A stretch of DNA of 29,383 nt from Euryarchaeota archaeon UBA346. GTDB taxonomy: Archaea; Thermoplasmatota; E2; DHVEG-1. The stretch lies in assembly GCA_002496355.1 (NCBI GenBank), contig DAJP01000124.1, forward strand, positions 1-29,383, in the 5' to 3' direction. The stretch's first letter is position 1. The number at the start of each line of letters is the position of its first letter. This document shows, piece by piece, positions 1-8,188 of this stretch. The notes beneath the pieces are model-generated. The model made no database searches. It worked only from the letters and a program-made list of their open reading frames with translations, and was not told the DNA's origin. A program made the translations under genes and the position numbers.

Positions 1-16
1 CGGCCTGGCCCACTAC

Positions 17-34
17 CATCCTTCAGAAAGGATG
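17..34. terminator. Perfect 7-bp stem-loop, possible terminator
   Basis: CATCCTT (17-23) pairs exactly with AAGGATG (28-34) around a four-base loop. A palindrome AATTCGAATT (35-44) and a T-rich stretch follow. It may mark the 3' end of a gene left of the window. No gene can be supported in 1-168; the rest is AT-rich and holds the promoter of the first gene. Confidence 0.4.
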
Positions 35-123
35 AATTCGAATTTTCTTCTGGTGAAATCCAAGATTTTTAATATATACAAAATTCAATTTTTTTTTGTA
101 TTTGTAGAATTTTTTAAGACAAA

Positions 124-133
124 CTTTTATATA
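124..133 (+). promoter_or_regulatory. TATA box of the first secreted protein gene
   Basis: CTTTTATATA lies about 40 bases before the ATG at 169. A start of transcription near 153-156 would leave a short leader holding the ribosome site GAGG (about 159-162), well placed for that ATG. Confidence 0.5.
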
Positions 134-168
134 TTATGTGTCAGCTATAAAAAGTAAAGAGGAATAAA

Positions 169-1581
169 ATGGGGCTGAATAAAATGAAAATAAAAATAAT
201 AAGTCTATTGATTTGCACACTTTTTCTAACTAGTATTTTTACAGGAATAACAACTGCAAAAAATCTTGTAAAAAATGATTCTAGTGTCACAAACACTATT
301 GTTGATTTGAGAGGTGATCAAGATTTTATAAAAATCACTGATGAGGAAGCAACTTGTGATTTTAATAATGAGTTTGTGGTATATGCCGTCGGCTCTACTC
401 TTTACATATATACTATAAAAACAGGAGAGATTGATACTGCTCTTGTGGGTGGAGATGTAGTCTTTCCTAAAATCTCAGAAAATAGGGTTGTATATTATGA
501 TTTTTTATATATGGGTTTTAAAATGTATAATATAACCACTGGTGAAAAAACAGATCTGATTGTTACGAATTGGCCAGGTGGAGGTTCGGATGACTTTCAA
601 TTCTACGGCGATTATATAGCCTATGAAAACACTAATTCAGATCAATATAGCACCGAAATTTTTCTTTATAATATCGCTACCGGAGAAAATATTCAGTTAA
701 CAGATAGTCCTGGTGAAGCTTTTCCAGAAAATCCATGTATCTTTAAAAATATCATTGCTTGGCAACTGATAGAAGGCCCCCTCGCTGACATTTTTATGTA
801 TGATATAGAAAGTGAAAATTATACACAAGTAACAAATACTTCCCAGTTTGAATCGGAAACTTTTCCTTCAATTTATGAAAATACTATTGTGTTTAGCTAT
901 TTTTATTATGATAAAGTAAATGGGACAATACTATATGGACTTAAAATGTACAATATCGCTAGTGGGGATGAGACAACCATATTTACGGGAGAAGAACCGA
1001 CAGCTAATTCTCCAGAAATATTTGGCAATATAATCGTTTATAGCGTACCAGATGGTCGTCTCTGTCTCTATAATTTAACTACAAATGATGAAATACTGAT
1101 TTACGAAAGTTCTAATCTTGTGCAACCCTGGAATCTGAATGAAAATTATGTTTTATTTACTGTATTAGGAGAGGGAGTTTATCTTTACATATACAATAAT
1201 AATCCACCAGACCAACCGGAAATTAATGGTACAGCTAGTGGAAAACCAGGAATATCCTATGACTATACATTTAATGCAGTTGACCCAAATGGTAACCAAG
1301 TAAAATATTTCATAGACTGGGGTGATGGTAAAACTGATTCAACCGCTTTAAATCCATCAGGCGTAGATGTAATAGTTTCACATACCTGGAGTAAGAAAGG
1401 AGCCTATACAATTAAAGCGCATGCACAGGATGAATATGGTTTAAATAGCCTTGATGCAACATTATCAGTTACAATGCCATTTTCGTATGAACCACCGCAT
1501 TTCAGATTCTTTGAATGGCTGCTTGAACGGTTCCCTCATGCGTGCCCGATACTTCGTTCTCTCCTTGGATATAATCAATGA
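169..1581 (+). CDS. Secreted beta-propeller-like protein with C-terminal PKD domain
   Basis: This is an exported protein of 470 residues with no enzyme motif; its role is unknown, probably binding at the cell surface. A signal peptide covers about residues 5-31. Residues 60-345 are repeated blocks of the type LYIYTIKTGE, MYNITTGEK, LYNIATGEN, MYDIESEN, MYNIASGDE and LYNLTTND. Their spacing suggests TolB/WD-like propeller blades. Residues 350-440 form a PKD domain with DPNGNQV, DWGDGKTD and HTWSKKGAYTIKA. The last 25 residues, with FEWLLERFPHACPILRSLLGY, are a short tail that I recall on many exported Thermoplasmatota proteins. The start at 169 is favoured by the GAGG ribosome site; ATG 184 is an alternative. 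The gene is much richer in A+T (ATA, TTA and AAA codons) than its neighbours, which may indicate transfer. Confidence 0.75.
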   Translation: MGLNKMKIKIISLLICTLFLTSIFTGITTAKNLVKNDSSVTNTIVDLRGDQDFIKITDEEATCDFNNEFVVYAVGSTLYIYTIKTGEIDTALVGGDVVFPKISENRVVYYDFLYMGFKMYNITTGEKTDLIVTNWPGGGSDDFQFYGDYIAYENTNSDQYSTEIFLYNIATGENIQLTDSPGEAFPENPCIFKNIIAWQLIEGPLADIFMYDIESENYTQVTNTSQFESETFPSIYENTIVFSYFYYDKVNGTILYGLKMYNIASGDETTIFTGEEPTANSPEIFGNIIVYSVPDGRLCLYNLTTNDEILIYESSNLVQPWNLNENYVLFTVLGEGVYLYIYNNNPPDQPEINGTASGKPGISYDYTFNAVDPNGNQVKYFIDWGDGKTDSTALNPSGVDVIVSHTWSKKGAYTIKAHAQDEYGLNSLDATLSVTMPFSYEPPHFRFFEWLLERFPHACPILRSLLGYNQ

Positions 1582-1802
1582 GAAACAATTACTCGAATAA
1601 GAAATTATATGTGTCATTTTCCATTTCGGTCTTGCCAATTTTTTCCTGAAAAGTGTTTTGTGAAACTACGGTATTGGAATCAGTCAATGGTCTTTACATG
1701 TTTTTTCCCTCTTTATTCAGAGAACCTAAGAACATGTTTGATTCCCTAAAATGAATAATCAAGAGCCGAAATTAACACATAAAAGACCAATTCATCGTAG
1801 TA

Positions 1803-1816
1803 AAAATATTTTTATA
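1803..1816 (+). promoter_or_regulatory. TATA box of the beta-helix gene, leaderless start
   Basis: AAAATATTTTTATA is centred about 28 bases before the ATG at 1839, so transcription should begin at or next to the start codon. Bases 1582-1802 hold nothing else that I can support. Confidence 0.5.
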
Positions 1817-1838
1817 ATGACAATGGATTGAATTATTC

Positions 1839-3590
1839 ATGAAAAAGAGGAAAGGCGTTCTCTTATTGGCACTATTGCTGATAGTCGTACAGTTCCCAGT
1901 AGTACATAGTTCTCCTACAATTCTCAGTCCATACCAAAGTACCCGGACCGAAACAATTCTTTATGTCGGTGGTGCTGGTCCAGGAAACTTCAGCGACATC
2001 CAGGAAGCGATCGATAGCGCTACGGACGGAGATATCGTGTTTGTCTATGATGATTCTTCTCCTTACGAAGAAACGCTTTGGATTAATGTGTCAATCTCAT
2101 TGCTTGGGGAGAACCGGGATACAACCATCATCAAAGGACAAGAAGATCAAGATATCATCAGAATTCACCGAGACAATGTCGTAATACAAGGATTCACGAT
2201 CCAAGGCATCAGTCCATCCCATTCAGACAGGGGGATTTTCATTCTTGCAGATTCTCTTGTCATAACAGATACTACAATTCAGGATGCCTCCATGGGTATC
2301 TATGCGGTGAGCAATTATTCTTCTTTCACTAACAACGAATTCTCTTCCCTTTACCGAGGTATGTGGCTCCTTGAATCACACGACTGTGTCGTCTCGGAGA
2401 ATACGTTTGGTCTCAACGTAGAGGAGGATATCACCATTGGTGGTTCAGATTGTCTAATCGACCATAACACATTCACCGGGAGATATGGGATAAAAGTATG
2501 GAGGAGTGACCACACAGCAGTCTCAAACAACACCTTATCAGCTACCTGTCTCATCGACCTCTATGAGTCCAATAACAACACGATCTGTGGGAATACCTTT
2601 GAAGACGGTGGCTTTACAGTCTACAAATCCGTTGATAATCTGGCCTTCGACAATACGCGAGATAATGTTCCAATCGTCTATCTCGATGGGCAGAAGGATA
2701 AAACGATTTCAAATGCAGCGCAGGTCCTCCTTGTCAACTGTAAAAACATCAAGGTTCAAGGAATAACGTTTACAGATATTCCCAATGGTATTTATCTGGC
2801 ACGTACGACAACCTCAGATATCTCTGGAAATACTTTTTTGAATTGCGCAGAAGGAATCAGACTAACCTTGTCGAGTATAAAGAATAGTGTCTCATCCTGT
2901 CAGTTCACCGCCTGTTCTCAAGGTGTCGTCATGGACGATTATAGTGATTACAACAATATCACAAACAACATCCTTTCTGATTCAGATGCGGCCGCTATCC
3001 TTATTGAAAGCTCTTGGAACAAGATAATCAATAATTCGATTATGAATGCCACCCTCGGCATCAGCCTGACCCCAACTCATCCCTATCAACAACCCACGTA
3101 TCCAAAATACCGTCGAGGAAACATCGTCTCTTCCAACATGGTTCAAAACGCTCAGTACGGAATCGTTGTTGATGCGTGTTTTACGAAAGTAAAAAACAAC
3201 AGAGTCACCGACTGTGAGATAGGTATTGGTATCACTGATTTAGCCCTCTTTTCCTTTGATATATTAAAAGGGAACATCATTCAAGGAAACTCCATCGAGA
3301 ATAACCAGTATGGGTTGATGATGAATTTAACAAGTTTTACAACCATCATAAATAATAATTTCATCTCTAATGGTCAACAGGTATTATACGAAGGAGTAGG
3401 CCTTCTTGGTCAACTCCTCGGGACCCGCTGGAGCCGAAATTACTGGGGAGAACCAAGCATCCTTCCGAGAATGATCCCTGGATTCCTCTATATCCAAACA
3501 GATACTTACGACAAAATAAGCTTTACAAAGATTGATTGGATTGAAATCGATTGGTTACCAGCACAACAACCTTATCCGCTCCCATCCTAA
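1839..3590 (+). CDS. Secreted NosD-like parallel beta-helix protein
   Basis: This is an exported right-handed beta-helix protein of 583 residues. Residues 1-24 are a signal peptide (two Lys, one Arg, then LLLALLLIVV). Residues 42-80 match the usual entry to such domains, VGGAGPGNFSDIQEAIDSA followed by GDIVFV. From about 110 to 520 it carries many PbH1-type coils of the form I.GN.F..C..GI, for example ISGNTFLNCAEGIRL and ITNNILSDSDAAAILIES. The C-terminus (NYWGEPSILP, then DWLPAQQPYPL) is a conserved ending I recall from similar archaeal proteins. Beta-helix proteins of this kind are usually carbohydrate-binding or carbohydrate-cleaving surface proteins, but no catalytic residues can be assigned here. 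It has its own promoter and stands alone. Confidence 0.8.
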   Translation: MKKRKGVLLLALLLIVVQFPVVHSSPTILSPYQSTRTETILYVGGAGPGNFSDIQEAIDSATDGDIVFVYDDSSPYEETLWINVSISLLGENRDTTIIKGQEDQDIIRIHRDNVVIQGFTIQGISPSHSDRGIFILADSLVITDTTIQDASMGIYAVSNYSSFTNNEFSSLYRGMWLLESHDCVVSENTFGLNVEEDITIGGSDCLIDHNTFTGRYGIKVWRSDHTAVSNNTLSATCLIDLYESNNNTICGNTFEDGGFTVYKSVDNLAFDNTRDNVPIVYLDGQKDKTISNAAQVLLVNCKNIKVQGITFTDIPNGIYLARTTTSDISGNTFLNCAEGIRLTLSSIKNSVSSCQFTACSQGVVMDDYSDYNNITNNILSDSDAAAILIESSWNKIINNSIMNATLGISLTPTHPYQQPTYPKYRRGNIVSSNMVQNAQYGIVVDACFTKVKNNRVTDCEIGIGITDLALFSFDILKGNIIQGNSIENNQYGLMMNLTSFTTIINNNFISNGQQVLYEGVGLLGQLLGTRWSRNYWGEPSILPRMIPGFLYIQTDTYDKISFTKIDWIEIDWLPAQQPYPLPS

Positions 3591-3602
3591 TGCCTGAGGA
3601 GA

Positions 3603-3619
3603 GTACAGCCGTTCTGTAC
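3603..3619. terminator. 6-bp hairpin after the beta-helix gene
   Basis: GTACAG (3603-3608) and CTGTAC (3614-3619) form a perfect stem with a five-base loop, 12 bases after the stop codon at 3590. No T-run follows directly, so it may act in mRNA 3'-end formation or stability rather than as a classical terminator. Confidence 0.35.
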
Positions 3620-3648
3620 CAAGCATAGGTATGGTTCTTAGCCCAGGA

Positions 3649-3662
3649 AAACATAATATATT
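3649..3662 (+). promoter_or_regulatory. TATA box of the serine hydrolase gene
   Basis: An AT-rich core around ATAATATATTT lies 33-46 bases before the ATG at 3695. Transcription would start near 3682 with a short leader that shows no clear ribosome site. Confidence 0.4.
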
Positions 3663-3694
3663 TCTACCGTCATTAATAATATCTAGAATCTCAT

Positions 3695-4909
3695 ATGAAA
3701 AAGAAACTGCTGAGTCTCCTCCTCTGTATCATTCTTTTTTCGCCAATGTTTTCAACAGCAGACCCTATCCAACAAAAGATAGGCCAACAAGAACCACAAA
3801 CCCCACCTTTTTTCGATGATGCATCCTTCGACCGTCTCATCATCATGTTACTGCACATCGGTCATTACCCAAGTATGTCCGCCTGTATCATACACAATAC
3901 CACCGTCATCTGGAAGAACGCCTACGGCTTCTCAGACCTCGAAACACACAAACCAGCGACCACCCAGACCATCTACATCGTTGCCTCCATCACCAAGACC
4001 ATCACCAGCACCGCGCTTATGCAACTCTACGACCAAGGACTCTTTCAGCTCGATGATGACGTCAATGTGTATCTTCCGTTTTCTTTGAGGAACCCGAATT
4101 ATCCCGATGACCCCATCACCATCCGTATGATCCTTTCCCATTCCTCCAGCCTCACCACAGACCCCTTCTCCTATCATTGGTTCAACTTCTCCAGTCCACC
4201 ACCCATCCCCGGGTACCCCAGCCCCTGGCTGCAGGAGTATCTTCTCCCTGATGGTGCATACTACACCCCGGAGATATGGGATACTACCCATCGCCCAGGA
4301 GCATACATGCAATACGCCAACATCAACTTCGATATCGCAGCATATCTGGTTCAACTCCTCTCCGGACAACCCTTCCACGAGTACTGCAACGACCATATCT
4401 TCACACCCCTTGGGATGACACGCACAGGTTTCCGCTTACCAGATTTGCCTATCGAAGAAGTCGCTTTCCCCTACTTGTATCAGAACAGGACCTACGAAAA
4501 ACTCCCTCACTACCAGCTCCTCCATTATCCCATCGGAGGATTAATGACAACCGTGGATGATGTTACTTGTTTCCTTATTGCTCATATGAACCACGGGGTT
4601 TACAACAGCACACGTATCCTTGAAAAAGAGACAGTTTCCCTCATGCATACTGTCCAGCCACCGGGAAACATCTACAAAAACTTCCGGTATGGACTTGGAT
4701 GGATGATTATCGAAAAACCTCTTCGGAAAACAGCGTACATCGGTCACAGCGGCGATATCCCAGGGGCACACACCCGCATGTTCATAAACCAAGCAGACAA
4801 CACCAGCATCATCTGTTTCTTCAACTCAGACCGATCGACCTCCCTGGAAAAATTCGTCTCGTTGCTCATCCAAAACCTCCTGTTCTTAAAAGCAGAGCAC
4901 CTCACCTAA
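3695..4909 (+). CDS. Secreted beta-lactamase-family serine hydrolase (class C fold)
   Basis: This is an exported serine hydrolase of 404 residues in the beta-lactamase/penicillin-binding-protein/esterase family. A signal peptide covers residues 1-22. The three family motifs are present: S98-I-T-K101 (nucleophile and general base), Y207-A-N209, and H351-S-G353 in place of K-T-G. HSG rather than KTG is common in esterase- and D-aminopeptidase-like members, so a role in true antibiotic resistance is unlikely. The substrate is unknown; archaea lack murein, so a peptide or ester is more likely. The coding strand strongly favours codons ending in C (ATC, ACC, CTC, TAC), unlike the first gene. It is probably transcribed alone; the MscS gene follows after 60 bases. 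Confidence 0.85.
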   Translation: MKKKLLSLLLCIILFSPMFSTADPIQQKIGQQEPQTPPFFDDASFDRLIIMLLHIGHYPSMSACIIHNTTVIWKNAYGFSDLETHKPATTQTIYIVASITKTITSTALMQLYDQGLFQLDDDVNVYLPFSLRNPNYPDDPITIRMILSHSSSLTTDPFSYHWFNFSSPPPIPGYPSPWLQEYLLPDGAYYTPEIWDTTHRPGAYMQYANINFDIAAYLVQLLSGQPFHEYCNDHIFTPLGMTRTGFRLPDLPIEEVAFPYLYQNRTYEKLPHYQLLHYPIGGLMTTVDDVTCFLIAHMNHGVYNSTRILEKETVSLMHTVQPPGNIYKNFRYGLGWMIIEKPLRKTAYIGHSGDIPGAHTRMFINQADNTSIICFFNSDRSTSLEKFVSLLIQNLLFLKAEHLT

Positions 4910-4969
4910 ACACCAACGAACATAACATTAAAAAATATTCAATCGATTCCCCTGGTGGTGGGATATATT

Positions 4970-6070
4970 ATGAACGTCCTTCTCAACCTAGGTGACATCA
5001 TAAATCAACTCTTCAGAGACAATCGAATCAACCTCGACTCCTTCTATGGCGAAGGCATCGCTGCATTCATCCTCTTCGTAGCAGCCTTACTCATCGGATG
5101 GATTATCTACCACATCTTCGAACATTACTTCAGCAAATGGGCGAAAAAAACAAAAACAACCCTTGATGATGAAATCATAAAAAACACCAAACGACCGATA
5201 TACTTTTTTGTCATCGTCGTCGGATTCTACTACGCAATCGACCAACTCACCATCCTCAAACCATATGAATATTATGTAACACAAATCTTCCTGGTCGCAG
5301 AAGTCTTCCTTGTCGCCTATATCATCACCCGAATTATCAACGTGGTTCTTTCTTGGTACGCCGAACGAATCGTTAAAACCGGGAAAAAAGCATTAAGCAG
5401 CAATATCCTGCTCGTCTTCAAAAAAATCCTTCATGTGTTCGTCTATATTTTCGCGTTCCTCTACCTCCTGTATGTCAGCAAGATCGATCTGTCTGGTGCC
5501 GTCGTCGGACTCGGAGTCACCGGGATTGCGATTGCGTTTGCCCTCCAAAGTATCCTTGGAGATGCATTCAGTGCTTTTACCATCTACTTCGACCGACCCT
5601 TTGAAATCGGGGACTACGTCATTATCGGCAACTATGAAGGCACCGTCACCAATATCAGCATGAAATCCACTCGTCTCAAACTCCTTCAAGGAGAGGAACT
5701 TGTTGTCTCAAACAAGGAAATCACCAGTGGAAGTCTTCGCAACTTCAAGAAAATGGAGAACCGCAGGGTGGCCTTCTCCATCGCAGTCACCTATGACACC
5801 CCCATTGAGAAACTAAAAAAAATCCCGTTGCTTCTTAAAAAAATCGTTGAATCATGTGACAATGTAGAGTTCATCAGGGTTCATTTTAAGGAACTCGGGG
5901 CGTTCAGCCTTAACTTCGAGGTCGTGTATCTACTGAGAAGTCCGGATTATGTCAAATACCTCGACGCCCAGCAAACCATCAATTACGCCATAAAAGAAGT
6001 CTTTGAAAAGGAGAAAATCGGTCTTGCTTTCCCAACCCAGACCATCATGGTCAATCAACCCCACACCTAA
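4970..6070 (+). CDS. MscS-family mechanosensitive channel
   Basis: This is a small-conductance mechanosensitive channel that should release solutes on osmotic downshock. Hydrophobic segments lie near residues 20-45, 65-85, 95-125 and 145-170. The pore helix has the usual Gly/Ala-rich pattern GVTGIAIAFALQSILGDAFSA, with the closing FDRPFEIGDYV. After it come the beta domain (GTVTNISMKSTRLK) and an alpha/beta cytoplasmic end. At 366 residues with extra N-terminal helices it resembles archaeal MscS homologues such as MscMJ. I chose ATG 4970 because GGTGGTG (4954-4960) is a good ribosome site nine bases upstream. In-frame GTG codons at 4955 and 4958 overlap that site. Confidence 0.9.
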   Translation: MNVLLNLGDIINQLFRDNRINLDSFYGEGIAAFILFVAALLIGWIIYHIFEHYFSKWAKKTKTTLDDEIIKNTKRPIYFFVIVVGFYYAIDQLTILKPYEYYVTQIFLVAEVFLVAYIITRIINVVLSWYAERIVKTGKKALSSNILLVFKKILHVFVYIFAFLYLLYVSKIDLSGAVVGLGVTGIAIAFALQSILGDAFSAFTIYFDRPFEIGDYVIIGNYEGTVTNISMKSTRLKLLQGEELVVSNKEITSGSLRNFKKMENRRVAFSIAVTYDTPIEKLKKIPLLLKKIVESCDNVEFIRVHFKELGAFSLNFEVVYLLRSPDYVKYLDAQQTINYAIKEVFEKEKIGLAFPTQTIMVNQPHT

Positions 6071-7088
6071 TCAATGGGAAAGCAGCTTAAATTCTTGTCT
6101 GGCAAAAAAATTCAATAAATAGTAAAACAACACAGGGTTAATCTTTCGAAACACCAAATTAGTCTTGATAAATGTCGATCCAATCAGCTCCCATTCTGTG
6201 AACTCTTTCCGTAAGAGAGATGGATATTTTTTTATTTTGTTCTCTGCGATGCATCGCCCGGCGATATCACCGCTCATCAATGCTCGATAGATCCCTTGCC
6301 CTGAGAAAGGGAACGCCCCCACGCCTGCATCACCGACAAAGAGGATATTTTTGTAAAGGAACGGACGTTGCAATCCTAGGGGGATTAATCCCCCGATCAC
6401 ATAATTTACTGTCCCTGTGATGCGCTGTTCATCTTTGAACACCTGAAGCATCTCTCGGAGGTCATACCCGTAATCTCCAAACATGCCTATCCCGATGTTC
6501 ACCTCTTTTTTTTCCGGGTTTCGGGGGAAAATCCAGTAATACCCCCCGAAACGCGAGAAAACAATCCGAATGGTATCACATAAAAAACAATTCGCATTCT
6601 CGAGTGTCTCTTGATAAGTTTTCCCGATGTATCCTAATTTTAGGTTCAGTTCCTGTTTGATTCTGCTTGGGCAGCCTGAGGCATCAACAATCACGTCACC
6701 ATCGAGGACTTTCAACGATCGTATTTTATCATTCGTTTGGATTAACACACCTTTTTTCTCTGCTTCCCGCGCCAACTGGCAGATGAATTCCTGTCGATTG
6801 AGGATAAAAATAACATCAGGAGGTTGCTCGGAAACATAATGGCGCTTCCCTATCCTGATATCTGCGGTGAGGATCCTGTTAAAAATACTTTTTCCAGTTG
6901 GTTTCCATTGTTTCCATTCGCGTTCAACCGAATGAGCCTCCCCGCATCGACGCCCCTCATGGTTGTATCCGATATCTTTATATTTTTCATGGACAACAAC
7001 CTCGATGTTCGGGTTATGGTTTTTTATCGAGGTTGCTGTGCTTAGGCCTCCGGGACCTGCGCCGATAATATCAACCTTGATAGGTCAT
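6071..7088 (-). CDS. Geranylgeranyl reductase family FAD oxidoreductase, frame broken near the start
   Basis: Enzymes of this family reduce the double bonds of geranylgeranyl chains in archaeal ether lipids. Visible motifs in order are the FAD-binding VDIIGAGPGGLSTA at the N-terminus, RRCGEAHS, DASGCPSR, the family-typical YYWIFPRNPEKKEVNIGIGM, and VGDAGVGAFPFSGQGIYRAL. The frame is open from 7084 to the stop at 6071, but no ATG, GTG or TTG precedes the Rossmann motif. The only upstream ATG (7088-7086) reads M-T-Y-Q-G-stop. Removing the single C after ATG ACC TAT would give MTYKVDIIGAGPGG, an ideal N-terminus. I therefore infer a one-base insertion: sequencing error, real frameshift or recoding. 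A TATA box lies 33-42 bases upstream. The gene meets mscS tail to tail with no gap. About 338 residues is slightly short for the family. Confidence 0.8.
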
Positions 7089-7120
7089 ACCAACCTTGCA
7101 AAAAGGAACTCTCTCCTAAC

Positions 7121-7130
7121 ATATATAGTT
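7121..7130 (-). promoter_or_regulatory. TATA box of the geranylgeranyl reductase gene
   Basis: On the minus strand AACTATATAT lies about 37 bases before the ATG at 7088, so transcription would begin near 7100. This supports 7088 as the intended start despite the downstream frame break. Confidence 0.45.
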
Positions 7131-7203
7131 TTTTAAGAGGAGACGAACAAAGTTCTCCTGGCATCGGTTCAAATCCAATAAAAGCTACACCGTTTTTTTC
7201 TCT

Positions 7204-7833
7204 TTAATCAAGTATCGAGACCTTGAGAATATTAGATATTTCTATCAATGCTCCCTCGGTCCGTTTCCCCATACTGCAGTTCACTACCGTTATATTTCCT
7301 AAGGTAGTCACCCCGGGGTCCTCATGGATATGCGCGCATAAGACCAATCGAGGTTTGTAGGTGTCAATAAGGCTTCGTAATTCTTTGCTTCCGCCGTGAG
7401 TTCCTATGAATATTTTATCTTGGACTTTATATGGTGGGTAATGGGTGACCAGGACGCTGGTCGTCTTCAAGAGTTTTTTCAACGGTTTCTTGTTTGTCCC
7501 ATCATCAATCAATATATCTGGAAGCTGGGAAGGGATTTCTCGTCCAATCCCCACAAAGGGAACTTTTTGGAAAACCACCTGTCTTTTATCAAGATTCGTC
7601 GCGTTACTTGCAGTAATCCCCTGATCGACGTCAAAGGTGTCGATATTCCCAGGGACCACGAGTGTTCGGATCGGGATCTGGTTCAAAAAGTTCGTCGCGA
7701 CCTCCCCTGGTCCGAATTGAGTGATATCCCCGCAGACGATGACGACATCAGGCTGATATGAAGCAATATTCTGTAACACTATGTTTAAGCGGTATTGCGC
7801 CCCATGCAGATCTGCGACAGCAAGAATCCTCAT
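7204..7833 (-). CDS. Calcineurin-like metallophosphoesterase
   Basis: This is a two-metal phosphoesterase of 209 residues, in a family that hydrolyses phosphodiesters or phosphomonoesters; the substrate is unknown. All metal-binding motifs are visible: D-L-H near residue 8 (AVADLHG), GD at about 36 (VIVCGDIT), GN.D (VVPGNIDTFD), TH (SVLVTHYPPY) and a final HIH (LVLCAHIHEDPG), where the usual GH is AH. The length and the HYPP and HIHE motifs fit small archaeal/YfcE-like phosphoesterases. A TATA element on the minus strand at 7858-7869 puts transcription start at the ATG, so the mRNA is probably leaderless. Confidence 0.85.
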   Translation of the reverse strand: MRILAVADLHGAQYRLNIVLQNIASYQPDVVIVCGDITQFGPGEVATNFLNQIPIRTLVVPGNIDTFDVDQGITASNATNLDKRQVVFQKVPFVGIGREIPSQLPDILIDDGTNKKPLKKLLKTTSVLVTHYPPYKVQDKIFIGTHGGSKELRSLIDTYKPRLVLCAHIHEDPGVTTLGNITVVNCSMGKRTEGALIEISNILKVSILD

Positions 7834-7857
7834 GAGCCTGCAGAATGAGGATATTGA

Positions 7858-7869
7858 TTAAAAATATTG
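7858..7869 (-). promoter_or_regulatory. TATA box of the metallophosphoesterase gene
   Basis: CAATATTTTTAA on the minus strand is centred about 29 bases before the ATG at 7833, the spacing of a leaderless archaeal transcript. Confidence 0.5.
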
Positions 7870-7925
7870 TCACCCTGGGGTATCCCTGAGAAAAAAAAAA
7901 TGAAGAGAGAGGGTTATCGGCTGTC

Positions 7926-8186
7926 CTATTCCCTATGGGGAATGTCAGCCATGTTCTCATTTAAAAATATTTCTGAGAATTTTTCAGTAAATTCTCTACT
8001 GAGCTTCATGGGTTCGTCCCTTCTCTCCTTCTCCTTCAAATAGTAAATCGATCGTTTGTATAAATAATTTACTTTCTCCTCCCGCTTCAACCTTGTCTTG
8101 TCGCATCGATGCTTCTCAAGAAAGATATTAATAACACCTTCTTTGATAAAGGGGATACATTTCTCATAGCAGTAATCGAAGGGACA
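7926..8186 (-). CDS. Small cysteine-containing protein of unknown function, start codon missing
   Basis: An 86-codon open frame on the minus strand fills the gap between the phosphoesterase and prefoldin genes. It begins CPFDYCYEKCIPFIKEG, continues FLEKHRCDKTRLKREEK, and ends MADIPHRE-stop. The Cys-x4-Cys-x3-Cys cluster plus a later His-x-Cys suggest a metal site. The rich Lys/Glu content looks like a real archaeal protein rather than chance. Its frame is closed by TAA (8189-8187) just before the first cysteine, and no usual start codon exists upstream of a TTG in LKREEK. An out-of-frame ATG (8187-8185) would fit if two bases were missing (ATG TGT CCC). It could be a frameshifted gene, a decayed remnant or a sequencing error. 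The family is not recognised. Confidence 0.5.
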   Translation of the reverse strand, partial: CPFDYCYEKCIPFIKEGVINIFLEKHRCDKTRLKREEKVNYLYKRSIYYLKEKERRDEPMKLSREFTEKFSEIFLNENMADIPHRE

Positions 8187-8188
8187 TT

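Noticed and set aside
1690..1755. Imperfect direct repeat ACATGTTTTTTCCCT / ACATGTTTGATTCCCT in the gap before the beta-helix gene
   Set aside because: Short, diverged and in AT-rich DNA; not placed against a promoter element, so no function can be supported.
3932..4396. 154-codon open frame antisense to the serine hydrolase gene
   Set aside because: It arises from the strong preference for C-ending codons on the sense strand. The product has no recognisable domain, and the sense protein has full family motifs.
3695..4909. Serine hydrolase as an antibiotic-resistance beta-lactamase
   Set aside because: The third motif is HSG rather than KTG and the host is archaeal without murein; an esterase or peptidase role is more plausible.
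7127..7187. tRNA-like stretch with a perfect B-box consensus (GGTTCAAATCC) and ends that could pair as an acceptor stem
   Set aside because: Only about 61 bases long, with no D arm, a mismatch in the T stem and an A/T-only acceptor stem. It overlaps the promoter of the reductase gene. Chance resemblance is more likely.
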